Positions 51,576-59,927 of a DNA stretch of 64,000 nucleotides are shown here, piece after piece. Position 1 is the first letter of the stretch, and each line of letters opens with the position of its first letter. Position numbers and translations under genes: made by a program. This stretch comes from an uncultured Flavobacteriales bacterium (lineage in GTDB: Bacteria; Bacteroidota; Bacteroidia; Flavobacteriales_G; Salibacteraceae), in NCBI GenBank assembly GCA_905181855.1, contig CAJIZE010000005.1, positions 62,001 to 126,000 on the forward strand, read 5' to 3'. The notes under the pieces were generated by a model. That model saw nothing but the letters and a program-made list of their open reading frames with translations, did not search any database and was not told the origin of the DNA.

Positions 51576-54500
51576 TAAGTTTGATAAAATGGCAGATGTT
51601 TTTAAAAGTGCAATGATTAAGTATTTGCTAATGATTGCAATGCTGTTTAGCGCAGGCGCTGTACTTGCTCAATCTTTTGAAACAACTCCACCCCATTCCA
51701 AAGAGAACAATTTAAACAACCAGATAACCACTGTTAAAACTACAAAGGTTATTGACGAAGTTTCTGAACAAAATAAGCTTGGTGAAACACCATCAATGGA
51801 GAAGATTACGGTGAGCGAGAAGGGATTCCAGAAATACCTTGATAAATGGAACAGAAGCGTAACTGTTTCAGACATGCATTACGATCATGGTGCCTATGGT
51901 TTAAGTTATGGTAGAATGCGAATGCGTGTGCGTAAGGATGGTAAAAAATCAAAAACTAATGCATTTTTTATTATTGATTTAGCAAAAAAAGCTAAATATT
52001 TAGATGGGAAAGGGGAGTTTATGGAGTCTACAGAATTATTTGATTCATCGCTAACCATAATGAACAAATACTTGACCCCTGAAAGTTTTTATTATAAAAG
52101 GGCGTTGGTTGAAGTTGCCGAAGTAGGTAATAGTATTGGAAGAAACAAAGAGGCCTACGAACTTTTGAGGATGTACGATGACTCGCTTATCAAAGCCTTA
52201 GATAAGGCGGTTACAGGCAGAGCTGATGCTGTAATTAAACAATTTGTCGATGAGCTTAAAGATACATTGGTGATTACTGCAATGAAAAAGGAAGCAACTG
52301 ATTTGAGTTCGATAGATTTAGGGGGGGCAGAAAGTACGGCAAATGAAAATTCTACCAATAACTTCAATTCTGTTTCTATCACGTCTTTAGGGCTAAATAA
52401 TGACTCTGCATTGTTCTACAATTTTGCATATGTAATGATGAAAACTCAAAAAGATCTTGGGTATTTTCAGCAAGGCCTTGAATTGTTATCACGGTCGGTT
52501 AAGTATCACGAACGTATTTCCAAAAAGAAATTACATTTAGTTGACCAATCAGCAAATAAAAACCAAAAAATCAAAAAGAAAGAGCTCAAAAAACGAGAGT
52601 ATCATCTGGCTAAACTATATCTGCTTGAGGCCAAATTCTTATTTGCATCAGGTAACTACCCTCAAGCAGATTCTCTTTTTGAAAGAAATCATAAAAAGAG
52701 AATAAAAAAGTTATTAGGTGAGAAAAACGCTATTTATTTAGATAACCTATTGTCTTATGCTAATCTAAAATCGGTTCAAGAAGAGTACCATGATGCCGCT
52801 AAATTATATGAGAAAGCAAGAAAGAAAATCAATAAAACGAGTAAAGTGTCAAGCTCTGGTAAATTGTATTACGGAATTAAAGAAGGCCAAACATTAAATT
52901 ACATTAAACTTGATGATTATAGTAATTTTAGAAGGTCTGCAAAGGAATTTGAAGATGAAGCAAAATCTAAATATTCAAAAAAGTCACCTTATTTTTTAAC
53001 AACAGAGCGAGTATTGAATCAAGGCTTGTATTATTCTCACCCTAAAAAAGCGCAAAGAAGACTCAGAAGGGTTTATAAAAGATTACAAAAGCAAACACCC
53101 AAATTTCACGTTAGTAAAATACCTTATAACGAGCTGTTTTTTAAAATAAAAAGAAGAAATTCGGAATTAAATGAAGCCAAAAAGTTCTTAGATCATACAG
53201 TAGAGATTTACAAAGAAAACTATGGCGAGAACTCACCAAAGTACCATCTAGAGCGTCTGAAAATGGCGCAATATGAGATTAATTATAATAATGATTTTAG
53301 AAAGGCTGAAGATATTTTTGATGAAAGTTTTGGCATAGCTGCCAAAGCCCAATTACATCCTTATCACACAGATTATTTTAAGCTTTTAATAACGTATGCG
53401 GATTTATTCATTTTAACGGATAGATTCAGCAAAGCAGAGGAAGCAGTCATAACAGCATTAGCAATAATTAACAAAAAACATGGACAAGAAAACAAGTATT
53501 ACGGGGTTGGTTTAGAAAAATTAGCTGAAATTATGATTAAAGTAGGAGACTTTAACCGTGCTGAAAACTTATTGCTAAAAGCCATTGATATCATAAAAGA
53601 TGAGGAAGGGAAAAAATCTTTAGATTATATTAATGCGATAAGAACATTAGCTGAATTATTCAATATTAATGGGAAAAATGAAGATGCTGAAGGACTTATT
53701 AGGCAAGCGAATAAGTTAACTAAAAAATTAAGTAATTATGATGATTCGCCAAACGCTTCGAATGCTGAGCAATTGGCAGATTTATATATTCAAACTGGCC
53801 GATATGATGAAGCTTTTGATTTACTTCTTAAAACATTAGATATTAGGTATGCAAAGTACGGCGATGATCATAATCAGATGATTCAGCCTAATTTATTATT
53901 AGGTAAACTGTTTCTATTTAAAGGTGATTTTGTTAAGGCGGAAATGGCAACTCAAATTGGTGTAAGAATTGCTAAAGAAGTATTTAGTGATACGTCAACA
54001 GCATTCTTAGGTGGAGTTAATTTATTAGCTTTAGTTTACTTAAAGATGGGTGATTATGTTAAAGCAGAACGCATTTATCTTGATATCATTGAACAGAACA
54101 AAAAAATGTTTGGTGAACGAAGTATAACTGCTATAAAACCTGCTACTCAGTTAGCTAAAGTGATGATTGAGAATCGAGATAACAATGATGAGATTTTAAA
54201 ACTCCTCGAAGAAATTAGAGGAATTATTGATGAAAATTTGGGGAAGATGCATCCTAAGTATGCTGAAGTGCTCCAGCTTGAGTCTGAAGTTTTTATGCGC
54301 AAAGGAAAATACTATAATGCTGAAAAAACGATACTCGAAGCCCGTAATATTTGGATTGAAAAGTTGAGCAAGAACCACGTTAAGACTGCAGATAATATTA
54401 TGTTGAATGGTGAAATTCAATATCAAAAGAAAAATTACGATAACGCCATTAGTGAATTCGAAGGTGCACTTGAATTATACGAGTCTTTGTTTTCTATAGA

Positions 54501-56244
54501 ACATCCTAAATATGTTAAAACGCAAGGGTTATTAGCAAGAAGTTATTATGCAAAAGGTGACTATAGTAGATCTTTAAAGGTTTTTGATGCTACTCTTGCT
54601 CAATATTTATTGTACATAAAAAATTATTTCCCAGCATTGAGTGAAAATGAAAAAGCTAAATATTGGAACTCGATTAAGGAAGATTTTGAGATTTTCAATT
54701 CGTTAGCAATTAACTTTAAAGATCAGGAGCCTGAGGTGCTTCAAAAGATGTATGACTATAAAATATCTACTAAGACCATTTTGCTTTCTTCAATGATTAA
54801 AATTAAACAACGTATTTTAAATAGTGGAGATCAAGAGTTAATTTTAGCTTTTTATACATGGGTTGGCAAAAAAGAATTTCTAACTCGTGCTATTTCTATG
54901 AGTAATGACGAACTCAAAGGCTCAGGAATTAATTTGGAAGATTTACACATCGAAATCAATAAATTAGAAAAAGAGCTGAGTCAAAAATCTGAGATTTTTT
55001 CTCACAAGGGAGACGAAGATGATCTTACTTGGAAATCCATTCAAGATAAGCTCAGGCCAGGTGAAACTGTTATAGAGCAAATTAGATTTAGATATTTTGA
55101 TACGGAGCTAACAGACTCGGTTATATATGCCAATTTATTAGTCAGTAAGTCTACCAAAAGGCAACCAAAATTGGTGGTGTTGCCAAACGGTAACGATTTA
55201 GAAGGTAAATTTTTTAAGCATTACCGTGACATGGTTAAATACAAAGGAAAAGACAGGTATTCCTACCCTAATTTCTGGGCATCAATTGATGCCGTTGTGC
55301 CTGATGGGAATAAAGTTTTCTTATCGCCTGCTGGAATATTCAGTCAGCTTAATGTAGAAGTTCTTCAAGACGATAATGAAGTGTTTATGATTGATAAAAA
55401 TGAGTTCTACACTATTAGTAATTCTAAGGATATATTCCATAACCGAGTAAGGATTAAAGAGGATTTGGTTGAAATGAATAAACACAAACATCACAAAGAT
55501 GTAGAAGGTGATAATATTTTTAAGTCAACTATTATTTTGTTTGGGAACCCTGATTTTAAAAAAGGTCATGATGGTTCTAATGTAAAAGCAATTGCAGGGC
55601 GTCAAAGTTCAGTTGACCCACTGCTGGGTGCAGAAAAAGAAGTGACGGACCTTGAAGCGTTTATGAAAGCCAACCATTGGGATACGCAGTTGTATATTGG
55701 GGCTGATGCTACCGAAGATGAAGTTAAAGAGATGGAAAGCCCTACAGTATTTCATTTAGCAACACATGGCTTTTTTATTGATGAAGACCCTGGAGCTCAT
55801 CATTCTAGTCACGAATCCAATAATCCTTTAATGAAAGCAGGCTTAATGTTTACAGGAGCAGCAAGTTTAATTACAGAGCAGAATCTTTACAACCTCAACA
55901 AACAAGAAGGTATACTTACCGCTTACGAAGCGATGAACCTGCACCTTGATAACACCGAATTAGTTGTTCTTAGTTCATGTGAAACAGGCTTAGGTGAAAT
56001 TAAAGCAGGCGAAGTTGTACTTGGCTTACAGCGCGCCTTTTTGGTTGCAGGAGCAAATAATGTAATTATGAGTTTGTTTAAAGTAAACGACCAAGCTACA
56101 CAAGAGTTAATGAATACTTTCTATGAAGAGTGGATTAAGACTGGCGACAAAAGAAAGTCGTTTATCAAAGCCAAAAATCACATACGTAGTAAATACGACG
56201 AACCAATTAATTGGGGATCGTTTATTATGATTGGGCTTGATTAA
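51568..56244 (+). CDS. Exported TPR-CHAT caspase-like protease
   Basis: 1558 residues. N-terminal signal peptide with cleavage near GAVLA-Q (about 35); Met8 or Met16 are alternative starts. Many TPR units run from about 130 to 1050 (for example YNEDAEGLIRQANKLTKKL-type A/B helix pairs), then a linker (about 1050-1200). The C-terminal CHAT domain (about 1270-1558) keeps the catalytic dyad: His1400 in LATHGFF and Cys1471 in LSSCETGLG, with the follow-on GLQRAFLVAGANNVIMSLF and NWGSFIMIG motifs. CHAT proteases are cysteine peptidases of the separase/caspase clan. The signal peptide puts it outside the cytoplasm, unlike defence-type CHATs. It overlaps the DUF5723 gene by 8 nt. Substrate unknown. 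Confidence 0.87.
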   Translation: MNNKFDKMADVFKSAMIKYLLMIAMLFSAGAVLAQSFETTPPHSKENNLNNQITTVKTTKVIDEVSEQNKLGETPSMEKITVSEKGFQKYLDKWNRSVTVSDMHYDHGAYGLSYGRMRMRVRKDGKKSKTNAFFIIDLAKKAKYLDGKGEFMESTELFDSSLTIMNKYLTPESFYYKRALVEVAEVGNSIGRNKEAYELLRMYDDSLIKALDKAVTGRADAVIKQFVDELKDTLVITAMKKEATDLSSIDLGGAESTANENSTNNFNSVSITSLGLNNDSALFYNFAYVMMKTQKDLGYFQQGLELLSRSVKYHERISKKKLHLVDQSANKNQKIKKKELKKREYHLAKLYLLEAKFLFASGNYPQADSLFERNHKKRIKKLLGEKNAIYLDNLLSYANLKSVQEEYHDAAKLYEKARKKINKTSKVSSSGKLYYGIKEGQTLNYIKLDDYSNFRRSAKEFEDEAKSKYSKKSPYFLTTERVLNQGLYYSHPKKAQRRLRRVYKRLQKQTPKFHVSKIPYNELFFKIKRRNSELNEAKKFLDHTVEIYKENYGENSPKYHLERLKMAQYEINYNNDFRKAEDIFDESFGIAAKAQLHPYHTDYFKLLITYADLFILTDRFSKAEEAVITALAIINKKHGQENKYYGVGLEKLAEIMIKVGDFNRAENLLLKAIDIIKDEEGKKSLDYINAIRTLAELFNINGKNEDAEGLIRQANKLTKKLSNYDDSPNASNAEQLADLYIQTGRYDEAFDLLLKTLDIRYAKYGDDHNQMIQPNLLLGKLFLFKGDFVKAEMATQIGVRIAKEVFSDTSTAFLGGVNLLALVYLKMGDYVKAERIYLDIIEQNKKMFGERSITAIKPATQLAKVMIENRDNNDEILKLLEEIRGIIDENLGKMHPKYAEVLQLESEVFMRKGKYYNAEKTILEARNIWIEKLSKNHVKTADNIMLNGEIQYQKKNYDNAISEFEGALELYESLFSIEHPKYVKTQGLLARSYYAKGDYSRSLKVFDATLAQYLLYIKNYFPALSENEKAKYWNSIKEDFEIFNSLAINFKDQEPEVLQKMYDYKISTKTILLSSMIKIKQRILNSGDQELILAFYTWVGKKEFLTRAISMSNDELKGSGINLEDLHIEINKLEKELSQKSEIFSHKGDEDDLTWKSIQDKLRPGETVIEQIRFRYFDTELTDSVIYANLLVSKSTKRQPKLVVLPNGNDLEGKFFKHYRDMVKYKGKDRYSYPNFWASIDAVVPDGNKVFLSPAGIFSQLNVEVLQDDNEVFMIDKNEFYTISNSKDIFHNRVRIKEDLVEMNKHKHHKDVEGDNIFKSTIILFGNPDFKKGHDGSNVKAIAGRQSSVDPLLGAEKEVTDLEAFMKANHWDTQLYIGADATEDEVKEMESPTVFHLATHGFFIDEDPGAHHSSHESNNPLMKAGLMFTGAASLITEQNLYNLNKQEGILTAYEAMNLHLDNTELVVLSSCETGLGEIKAGEVVLGLQRAFLVAGANNVIMSLFKVNDQATQELMNTFYEEWIKTGDKRKSFIKAKNHIRSKYDEPINWGSFIMIGLD

Positions 56245-56372
56245 TTGCGTCTTTTGCCATGAGTAAGCCTACAAGTGGTCAAACCAGTTTTACCTTGGGT
56301 TAGAGAAGTTCTTTTCGTCCACTCTTCAATCCACTGTTTACCCTCCTCTGATAATTTTGACGAAAACGACAT
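56241..56372 (-). CDS. Possible 43-residue protein
   Basis: An ATG frame of 43 residues (MSFSSKLSEEGKQWIEEWTK, ending LTHGKRRN) lies tail-to-tail with the TPR-CHAT gene and overlaps its stop by 4 nt. Its composition is helix-forming and basic, but there is no promoter match, ribosome site or family. It might be a decayed gene end. Confidence 0.2.
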   Translation of the reverse strand: MSFSSKLSEEGKQWIEEWTKRTSLTQGKTGLTTCRLTHGKRRN

Positions 56373-56543
56373 AATGGAATGAGTTAAAGCTGACGTATGA
56401 ATAAACATTGTCGCCAACATAAGCTAAGATTGAATTAACAGGCACAAATTATAGCAGTACTGCTGTCCGCTACTTTAACAGAGCTTTATACAGGTTCTAT
56501 TCTAGATTTATTCATTAAACTAGTGCACAAATTAGGAATTTAA
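56245..56543. other. Intergenic region between the convergent TPR-CHAT and glucosaminidase genes
   Basis: About 299 nt. Apart from the doubtful 43-codon frame, it contains a perfect 12-bp palindrome AGCAGTACTGCT (56453-56464). I see no clear intrinsic terminator or RNA gene. Confidence 0.5.
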
Positions 56544-57500
56544 TTACCTAAGTTTAATTTTTTTACCAGCAATCAAAGATTGCTCCCCAGAAAGTTTGTT
56601 TCTGCTAATAACCCACTTTTGTTTAAGGCCATAATTTTGAGAAACGCTTTCAACAGTGTCGCCTGATCTAACAAGATGGAATTTCTCAAAAGCTTTCCAT
56701 CTTTTTGGTTGAAGATATATTTTGTCGCCTGATTTTGGCTTAATAGCGTCTTTCTGTAAATCATTATACTTCACCAGTTGCCACAAACGCATTTCAAATT
56801 TATTAGCTATACTTAGATAGGTATCACCACCGAGTGCTGTATAATATTTGATATAATTATCGCTGACTTTTATTTCAGATGAAGCATAATATACGTTGTA
56901 ATTTGATTTTACATTAACCACTTTCGCCGGTTTGTTAGGTTTTCGGTTATTGCTTTTTACTGATTTGTCATCTTTTGAAGTTCTAGCAATTGCAGATTTA
57001 TCATTGTCGAAGTTGTAAAGTTGATCCTCTTCAATTAGTTTGATTAATAAACCGGGGTATTTAGGATTGGTCGCATAACCAGCTTTTTTCAAACCATTGG
57101 CCCAGCCTTTATAATTGGTTGGTTTTAGATCAAATAAAAAGGCATACCTTGATTTGTTGACTAAAAAATCTGAATGATCTCGATACGATTCTTCAGCACT
57201 TTTATATACCCTGAAGCATTCGTCTTTTTTATCGTCGTCGTGAATGTATTTTTTCCCAGTCCAACTTGAGTGGCATTTTATTCCAAAATGGTTGTTTGCC
57301 TTTGTTGCTAGATCTGAATTGCCATCACCACTTTCAAGTATTCCTTGTGCTAATGTAATACTAGCAGGAATACCGGTTTTGTTCATCTCATTAACAGCAA
57401 CTTGTTTGTACTTGTCAATGTATTGAGACCGGGTTTGTTTCTGAGCCCAAACGCTAAAGCTAACAAAAAGCAAGAGGTTTGTTACAATACTTCGAATCAT
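56544..57500 (-). CDS. Glucosaminidase (GH73) with two LysM repeats
   Basis: 318 residues, signal peptide ending SVWAQ. Residues 25-165 form a GH73 peptidoglycan hydrolase: catalytic Glu56 in LAQGILESGDGNS, followed by HFGIKCHSSW and YRDHSDFLVNKSRYAFLF. After a linker rich in Lys/Asn, two LysM repeats bind peptidoglycan: one at about 224-270 (YYTALGGDTYLSIANKFEM) and one at about 275-318 (FHLVRSGDTVESVSQNYGLK). Exported to the cell wall, where it cuts glycan strands or takes part in remodelling. Single gene; tail-to-tail with the CHAT gene. Confidence 0.92.
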   Translation of the reverse strand: MIRSIVTNLLLFVSFSVWAQKQTRSQYIDKYKQVAVNEMNKTGIPASITLAQGILESGDGNSDLATKANNHFGIKCHSSWTGKKYIHDDDKKDECFRVYKSAEESYRDHSDFLVNKSRYAFLFDLKPTNYKGWANGLKKAGYATNPKYPGLLIKLIEEDQLYNFDNDKSAIARTSKDDKSVKSNNRKPNKPAKVVNVKSNYNVYYASSEIKVSDNYIKYYTALGGDTYLSIANKFEMRLWQLVKYNDLQKDAIKPKSGDKIYLQPKRWKAFEKFHLVRSGDTVESVSQNYGLKQKWVISRNKLSGEQSLIAGKKIKLR

Positions 57501-57561
57501 TTGGCTAAACTACAAAGTACTATATTCAGATTATTGAGGCTATTACGTAATTGCTAACAGC

Positions 57562-58095
57562 CTATTGCTCATTTTTAATTTGCTTGTAATTTAAGGCAAG
57601 CAAAGCAAGTAGTCTTGATATTGATTCAACAGCGGCCTGAGTGTCTGGGGTTATTGCCTGTTTTTTAAGTCTTAGTATCAACACACCGTAAACACCATTT
57701 AAGCATGTTTCAATAATATTCATAGCTGTTTCTGGTGATTTTTTACGAAGCAAATTGATGTTTGGTTCTGCTTCTTCATACAATGCATTGTACTGCTTAT
57801 CTTTTGTAAGGTTGAGCAAAGTGTTGTGTAAAAAGTTGAGTTCATGTATTACTTCATGAATCTCAAAAAGGTGTCCTTTGTTCACTTTCCCTTGATCTTT
57901 CATTTTAGAAATTAAATCGATGTACCAATCTCTAATAGCAAGCTGCGTATCTGCTTCTACATTGTATTGACTGATCACCAATTTTTCTATCGACGAAATC
58001 TCCATGTTGTTGGCGCGTAGAATATCCTCAATCTGCCACATATACAGAACGTATTCAACTATGTTTTCTTCTTTTTTTACTAATGCAATCAACAT
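57562..58095 (-). CDS. DUF4924 family protein
   Basis: 177 residues, all-helical and without a signal peptide. The DUF4924 signature is NIVEYVLYMWQIEDILRANN near the N-terminus, with HLFEIHEVIHELNFLHNTLL in the middle. In Bacteroidota it often neighbours an OmpH-like or peptidoglycan gene, as here: 2 nt after the OmpH-like stop and before the glucosaminidase. Function unknown. Confidence 0.88.
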   Translation of the reverse strand: MLIALVKKEENIVEYVLYMWQIEDILRANNMEISSIEKLVISQYNVEADTQLAIRDWYIDLISKMKDQGKVNKGHLFEIHEVIHELNFLHNTLLNLTKDKQYNALYEEAEPNINLLRKKSPETAMNIIETCLNGVYGVLILRLKKQAITPDTQAAVESISRLLALLALNYKQIKNEQ

Positions 58096-58097
58096 AA

Positions 58098-58709
58098 CTA
58101 ATCCGTTTTTATTTTGCTTTGGTGGTAATCGTTGTTTAACAAGTCAATTATCACATTCGTAATATCTAGATTTGGATCAGCTAGCAACAAATCAGATGAG
58201 CTGCTCATGCTTAATACGTAAGTATGTGAATGCTCAGTATTATATTTATTTAAAACATTGTAAATAGCGTCTTGAATTCCTATGTTTTTTTCTTGTTCGC
58301 TTTGAGCTAGCCTACCTGCTAAGTTTTCTTTCAAAGCCATTATTTCTTGTTCTTTTTGAACCAACGCTTCTTGCTCAATTCCTCTTTGTCGTTCTGAAAA
58401 CATTGCAGCTCTTTCCTGAAAGTTAAGATACGACTGCTCAAATGCTCTTGCTTCTTTTTCAAATTGCGATTCTAAACGTTGTCTTTCTTCTAATAAGTCC
58501 GTTTTCATTTCTTCTACATATGCATATTTACTCCACAACGAGTCAGTATTTAAATATACAATTTGACTACCTAGGCCTTCAACGGAACCTGTAGGAATAG
58601 ACTTTTTGTTTTTGACGGTAGCACTTTTATCTGAACTGAATTGGAAATAATACAAAATTGCAACAGCAATAGATAATACTACATTGATGATGAGTGAAGT
58701 TGATTTCAT
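58098..58709 (-). CDS. OmpH/Skp-like protein
   Basis: 203 residues. An N-terminal helix (about 6-22, LIINVVLSIAVAILYYF) with no clear cleavage site suggests an inner-membrane anchor. Residues 60-135 are a charged coiled coil (EEMKTDLLEERQRLESQFEK and QEIMALKENLAGRLAQSEQE), as in the tentacles of Skp, a periplasmic chaperone for outer-membrane proteins. A small C-terminal domain carries the YVLSMSSSSDLLLAD segment common to the family. Separated by 5 nt from the GDPD gene and by 2 nt from DUF4924, so all three are co-transcribed. Confidence 0.85.
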   Translation of the reverse strand: MKSTSLIINVVLSIAVAILYYFQFSSDKSATVKNKKSIPTGSVEGLGSQIVYLNTDSLWSKYAYVEEMKTDLLEERQRLESQFEKEARAFEQSYLNFQERAAMFSERQRGIEQEALVQKEQEIMALKENLAGRLAQSEQEKNIGIQDAIYNVLNKYNTEHSHTYVLSMSSSSDLLLADPNLDITNVIIDLLNNDYHQSKIKTD

Positions 58710-58714
58710 GAAAT

Positions 58715-59494
58715 TTATTTATTTGGAGATATAGAGTTTTCGAGTAATAGTAATTTTAGTTTATCCGGATAATTGGTGATTATACCATCAACACCTAGCC
58801 TGATAAGTCTTTTCATTGTTCTATGCTGATTTGCTGTCCAGCAATATATTTCTTTGTTTGCGTCATGAACACGCTTAATTAAGCGTTGATTAACATAGCG
58901 CTGGCTAGTATTGATTCCCTCCAGGTAGTCGATTGAGAACAAGTTGCCAGTTCTGAATTTTTCATCGTAATAAAATTTTGTTTTATCTCCTAAACCGATA
59001 TTGTAAACAATCAATTTGCTGATTCTAAACCGTTGATCTTTAGCGTGGAATAGGTCTAGTATTTTTGAATCAAAAGACTGTACTTTAACAAAGTCAAAAG
59101 CTTGATATTGCTCTAACAACAGATGAATTTTGTCAATCATTAAAGGGTATCGTGAGCGCTGAGCTGATTTTACTTCAACTAAAAGTTCGGTTTTCCCTTT
59201 GCAAGTTTCAATTACCTGCCTCAACGTTGGTATTCTCTCCCCTTTAAACTGCGAGTCAAACCAACTTCCTGCATCCAGATTACGAAGGTATTCGCTATTT
59301 AACCTGCGCAATAAGCCTTTGCTGTTTGTTGTACGGTTTACTTTTGCATCGTGCATCACAAACACCTCTCCATCTGAGGAAAGGCGAATATCAATTTCAA
59401 TAGCATCAACGCCAATGTCTATTGCTTTTTTAATTGCAGACAATGTGTTTTCTGGGCAAGCCCCTGATGCTCCTCTATGTGCTATGATTTTCAA
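58715..59494 (-). CDS. Glycerophosphodiester phosphodiesterase
   Basis: 259 residues from a TTG start directly after a TAnnTTTG box. IIAHRGASGACPENT gives catalytic His6-Arg7; AIEIDIRLSSDGEVFVMHD supplies the metal-binding Glu/Asp and second His, with IEINTS-like later motifs. No signal peptide, so cytoplasmic; it splits deacylated phospholipid head groups to glycerol 3-phosphate. First gene of the GDPD-OmpH-DUF4924 operon. It could add to phosphate supply, though no Pho-box-like repeat was seen here. Confidence 0.9.
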   Translation of the reverse strand: MKIIAHRGASGACPENTLSAIKKAIDIGVDAIEIDIRLSSDGEVFVMHDAKVNRTTNSKGLLRRLNSEYLRNLDAGSWFDSQFKGERIPTLRQVIETCKGKTELLVEVKSAQRSRYPLMIDKIHLLLEQYQAFDFVKVQSFDSKILDLFHAKDQRFRISKLIVYNIGLGDKTKFYYDEKFRTGNLFSIDYLEGINTSQRYVNQRLIKRVHDANKEIYCWTANQHRTMKRLIRLGVDGIITNYPDKLKLLLLENSISPNK

Positions 59495-59499
59495 AGCGG

Positions 59500-59507
59500 C
59501 AAATGTA
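59500..59507 (-). promoter_or_regulatory. -7 element of the GDPD operon
   Basis: TACATTTG on the minus strand, exact TAnnTTTG, 5 nt before the TTG start at 59494. Predicts a leaderless transcript. Confidence 0.5.
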
Positions 59508-59566
59508 GTTATAATGTGAACGTAACAGTGTTTTGCTTAAGAGTTGAAATTGCTCAGCTATCCCGT

Positions 59567-59656
59567 TTATTGTGCAAATATTGAAGCATAAGATTCGAAA
59601 GCCCATCTAAAATACTCTGGCAATGCATCTAGAAACAAAATGCCGTTGATAACCAT
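59567..59656 (-). pseudogene. Decayed fragment resembling the comM Walker B region
   Basis: A 29-codon minus-strand frame reads NGILFLDALPEYFR against comM residues 300-313 NGVLFLDELPEFSR. At DNA level 59617-59644 matches 60539-60566 at 23 of 28 positions. The frame ends at TAA and has an in-frame TGA directly upstream, so it is not a functional gene. It lies 922 bp from the matching part of comM, in the same orientation, so a duplicated and decayed piece is likely. Confidence 0.45.
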
Positions 59657-59927
59657 TCATGTTTTGCTTGGTTTTGTTCAATACAATAATCAAAAGAAAT
59701 TTTTTGTTTATTCAGAGAATTACGCAAATAGAATTTCTAGTGAAGTCGATAAATTATTGGAAGAAGCATAGAAAAGGTAAAATGAGAAATATAATTATAA
59801 AAAAGGATTTTAAGGTTTCTCCTCTCGAACCGCTCCATCGAAAAGAATTTAGAACTAAAGAACTTAAAACTATTTTAGATTGTTTAGTAAGTATTTCTTG
59901 TGTCGCATAACTACAAGAGCTTTAAAT

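Larger units (their letters stand above)
59495..59927. other. Intergenic region between GDPD operon and comM
   Basis: 433 nt. Contains the comM-like relic (59567-59656) and the GDPD promoter. An 83-codon plus-strand frame (59659-59910) has no family match, signal or promoter, and I do not call it. No terminator was recognised after comM. Confidence 0.5.

Noticed and set aside
45757-56244. CHAT operon as a CRISPR or phage-defence system
   Set aside because: No cas gene, repeat array, nuclease or toxin lies nearby, and all four proteins carry export or anchor signals, which does not fit a cytoplasmic defence system.
56241-56372. 43-codon frame as a duplicated end of the CHAT gene
   Set aside because: GAAGAGTGGA is shared with the CHAT gene's 3' part, but nothing else aligns, so no duplication is claimed.
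59659-59910. 83-codon plus-strand frame between GDPD and comM
   Set aside because: No signal, domain, promoter or sensible composition. It overlaps the comM-like relic in antisense.
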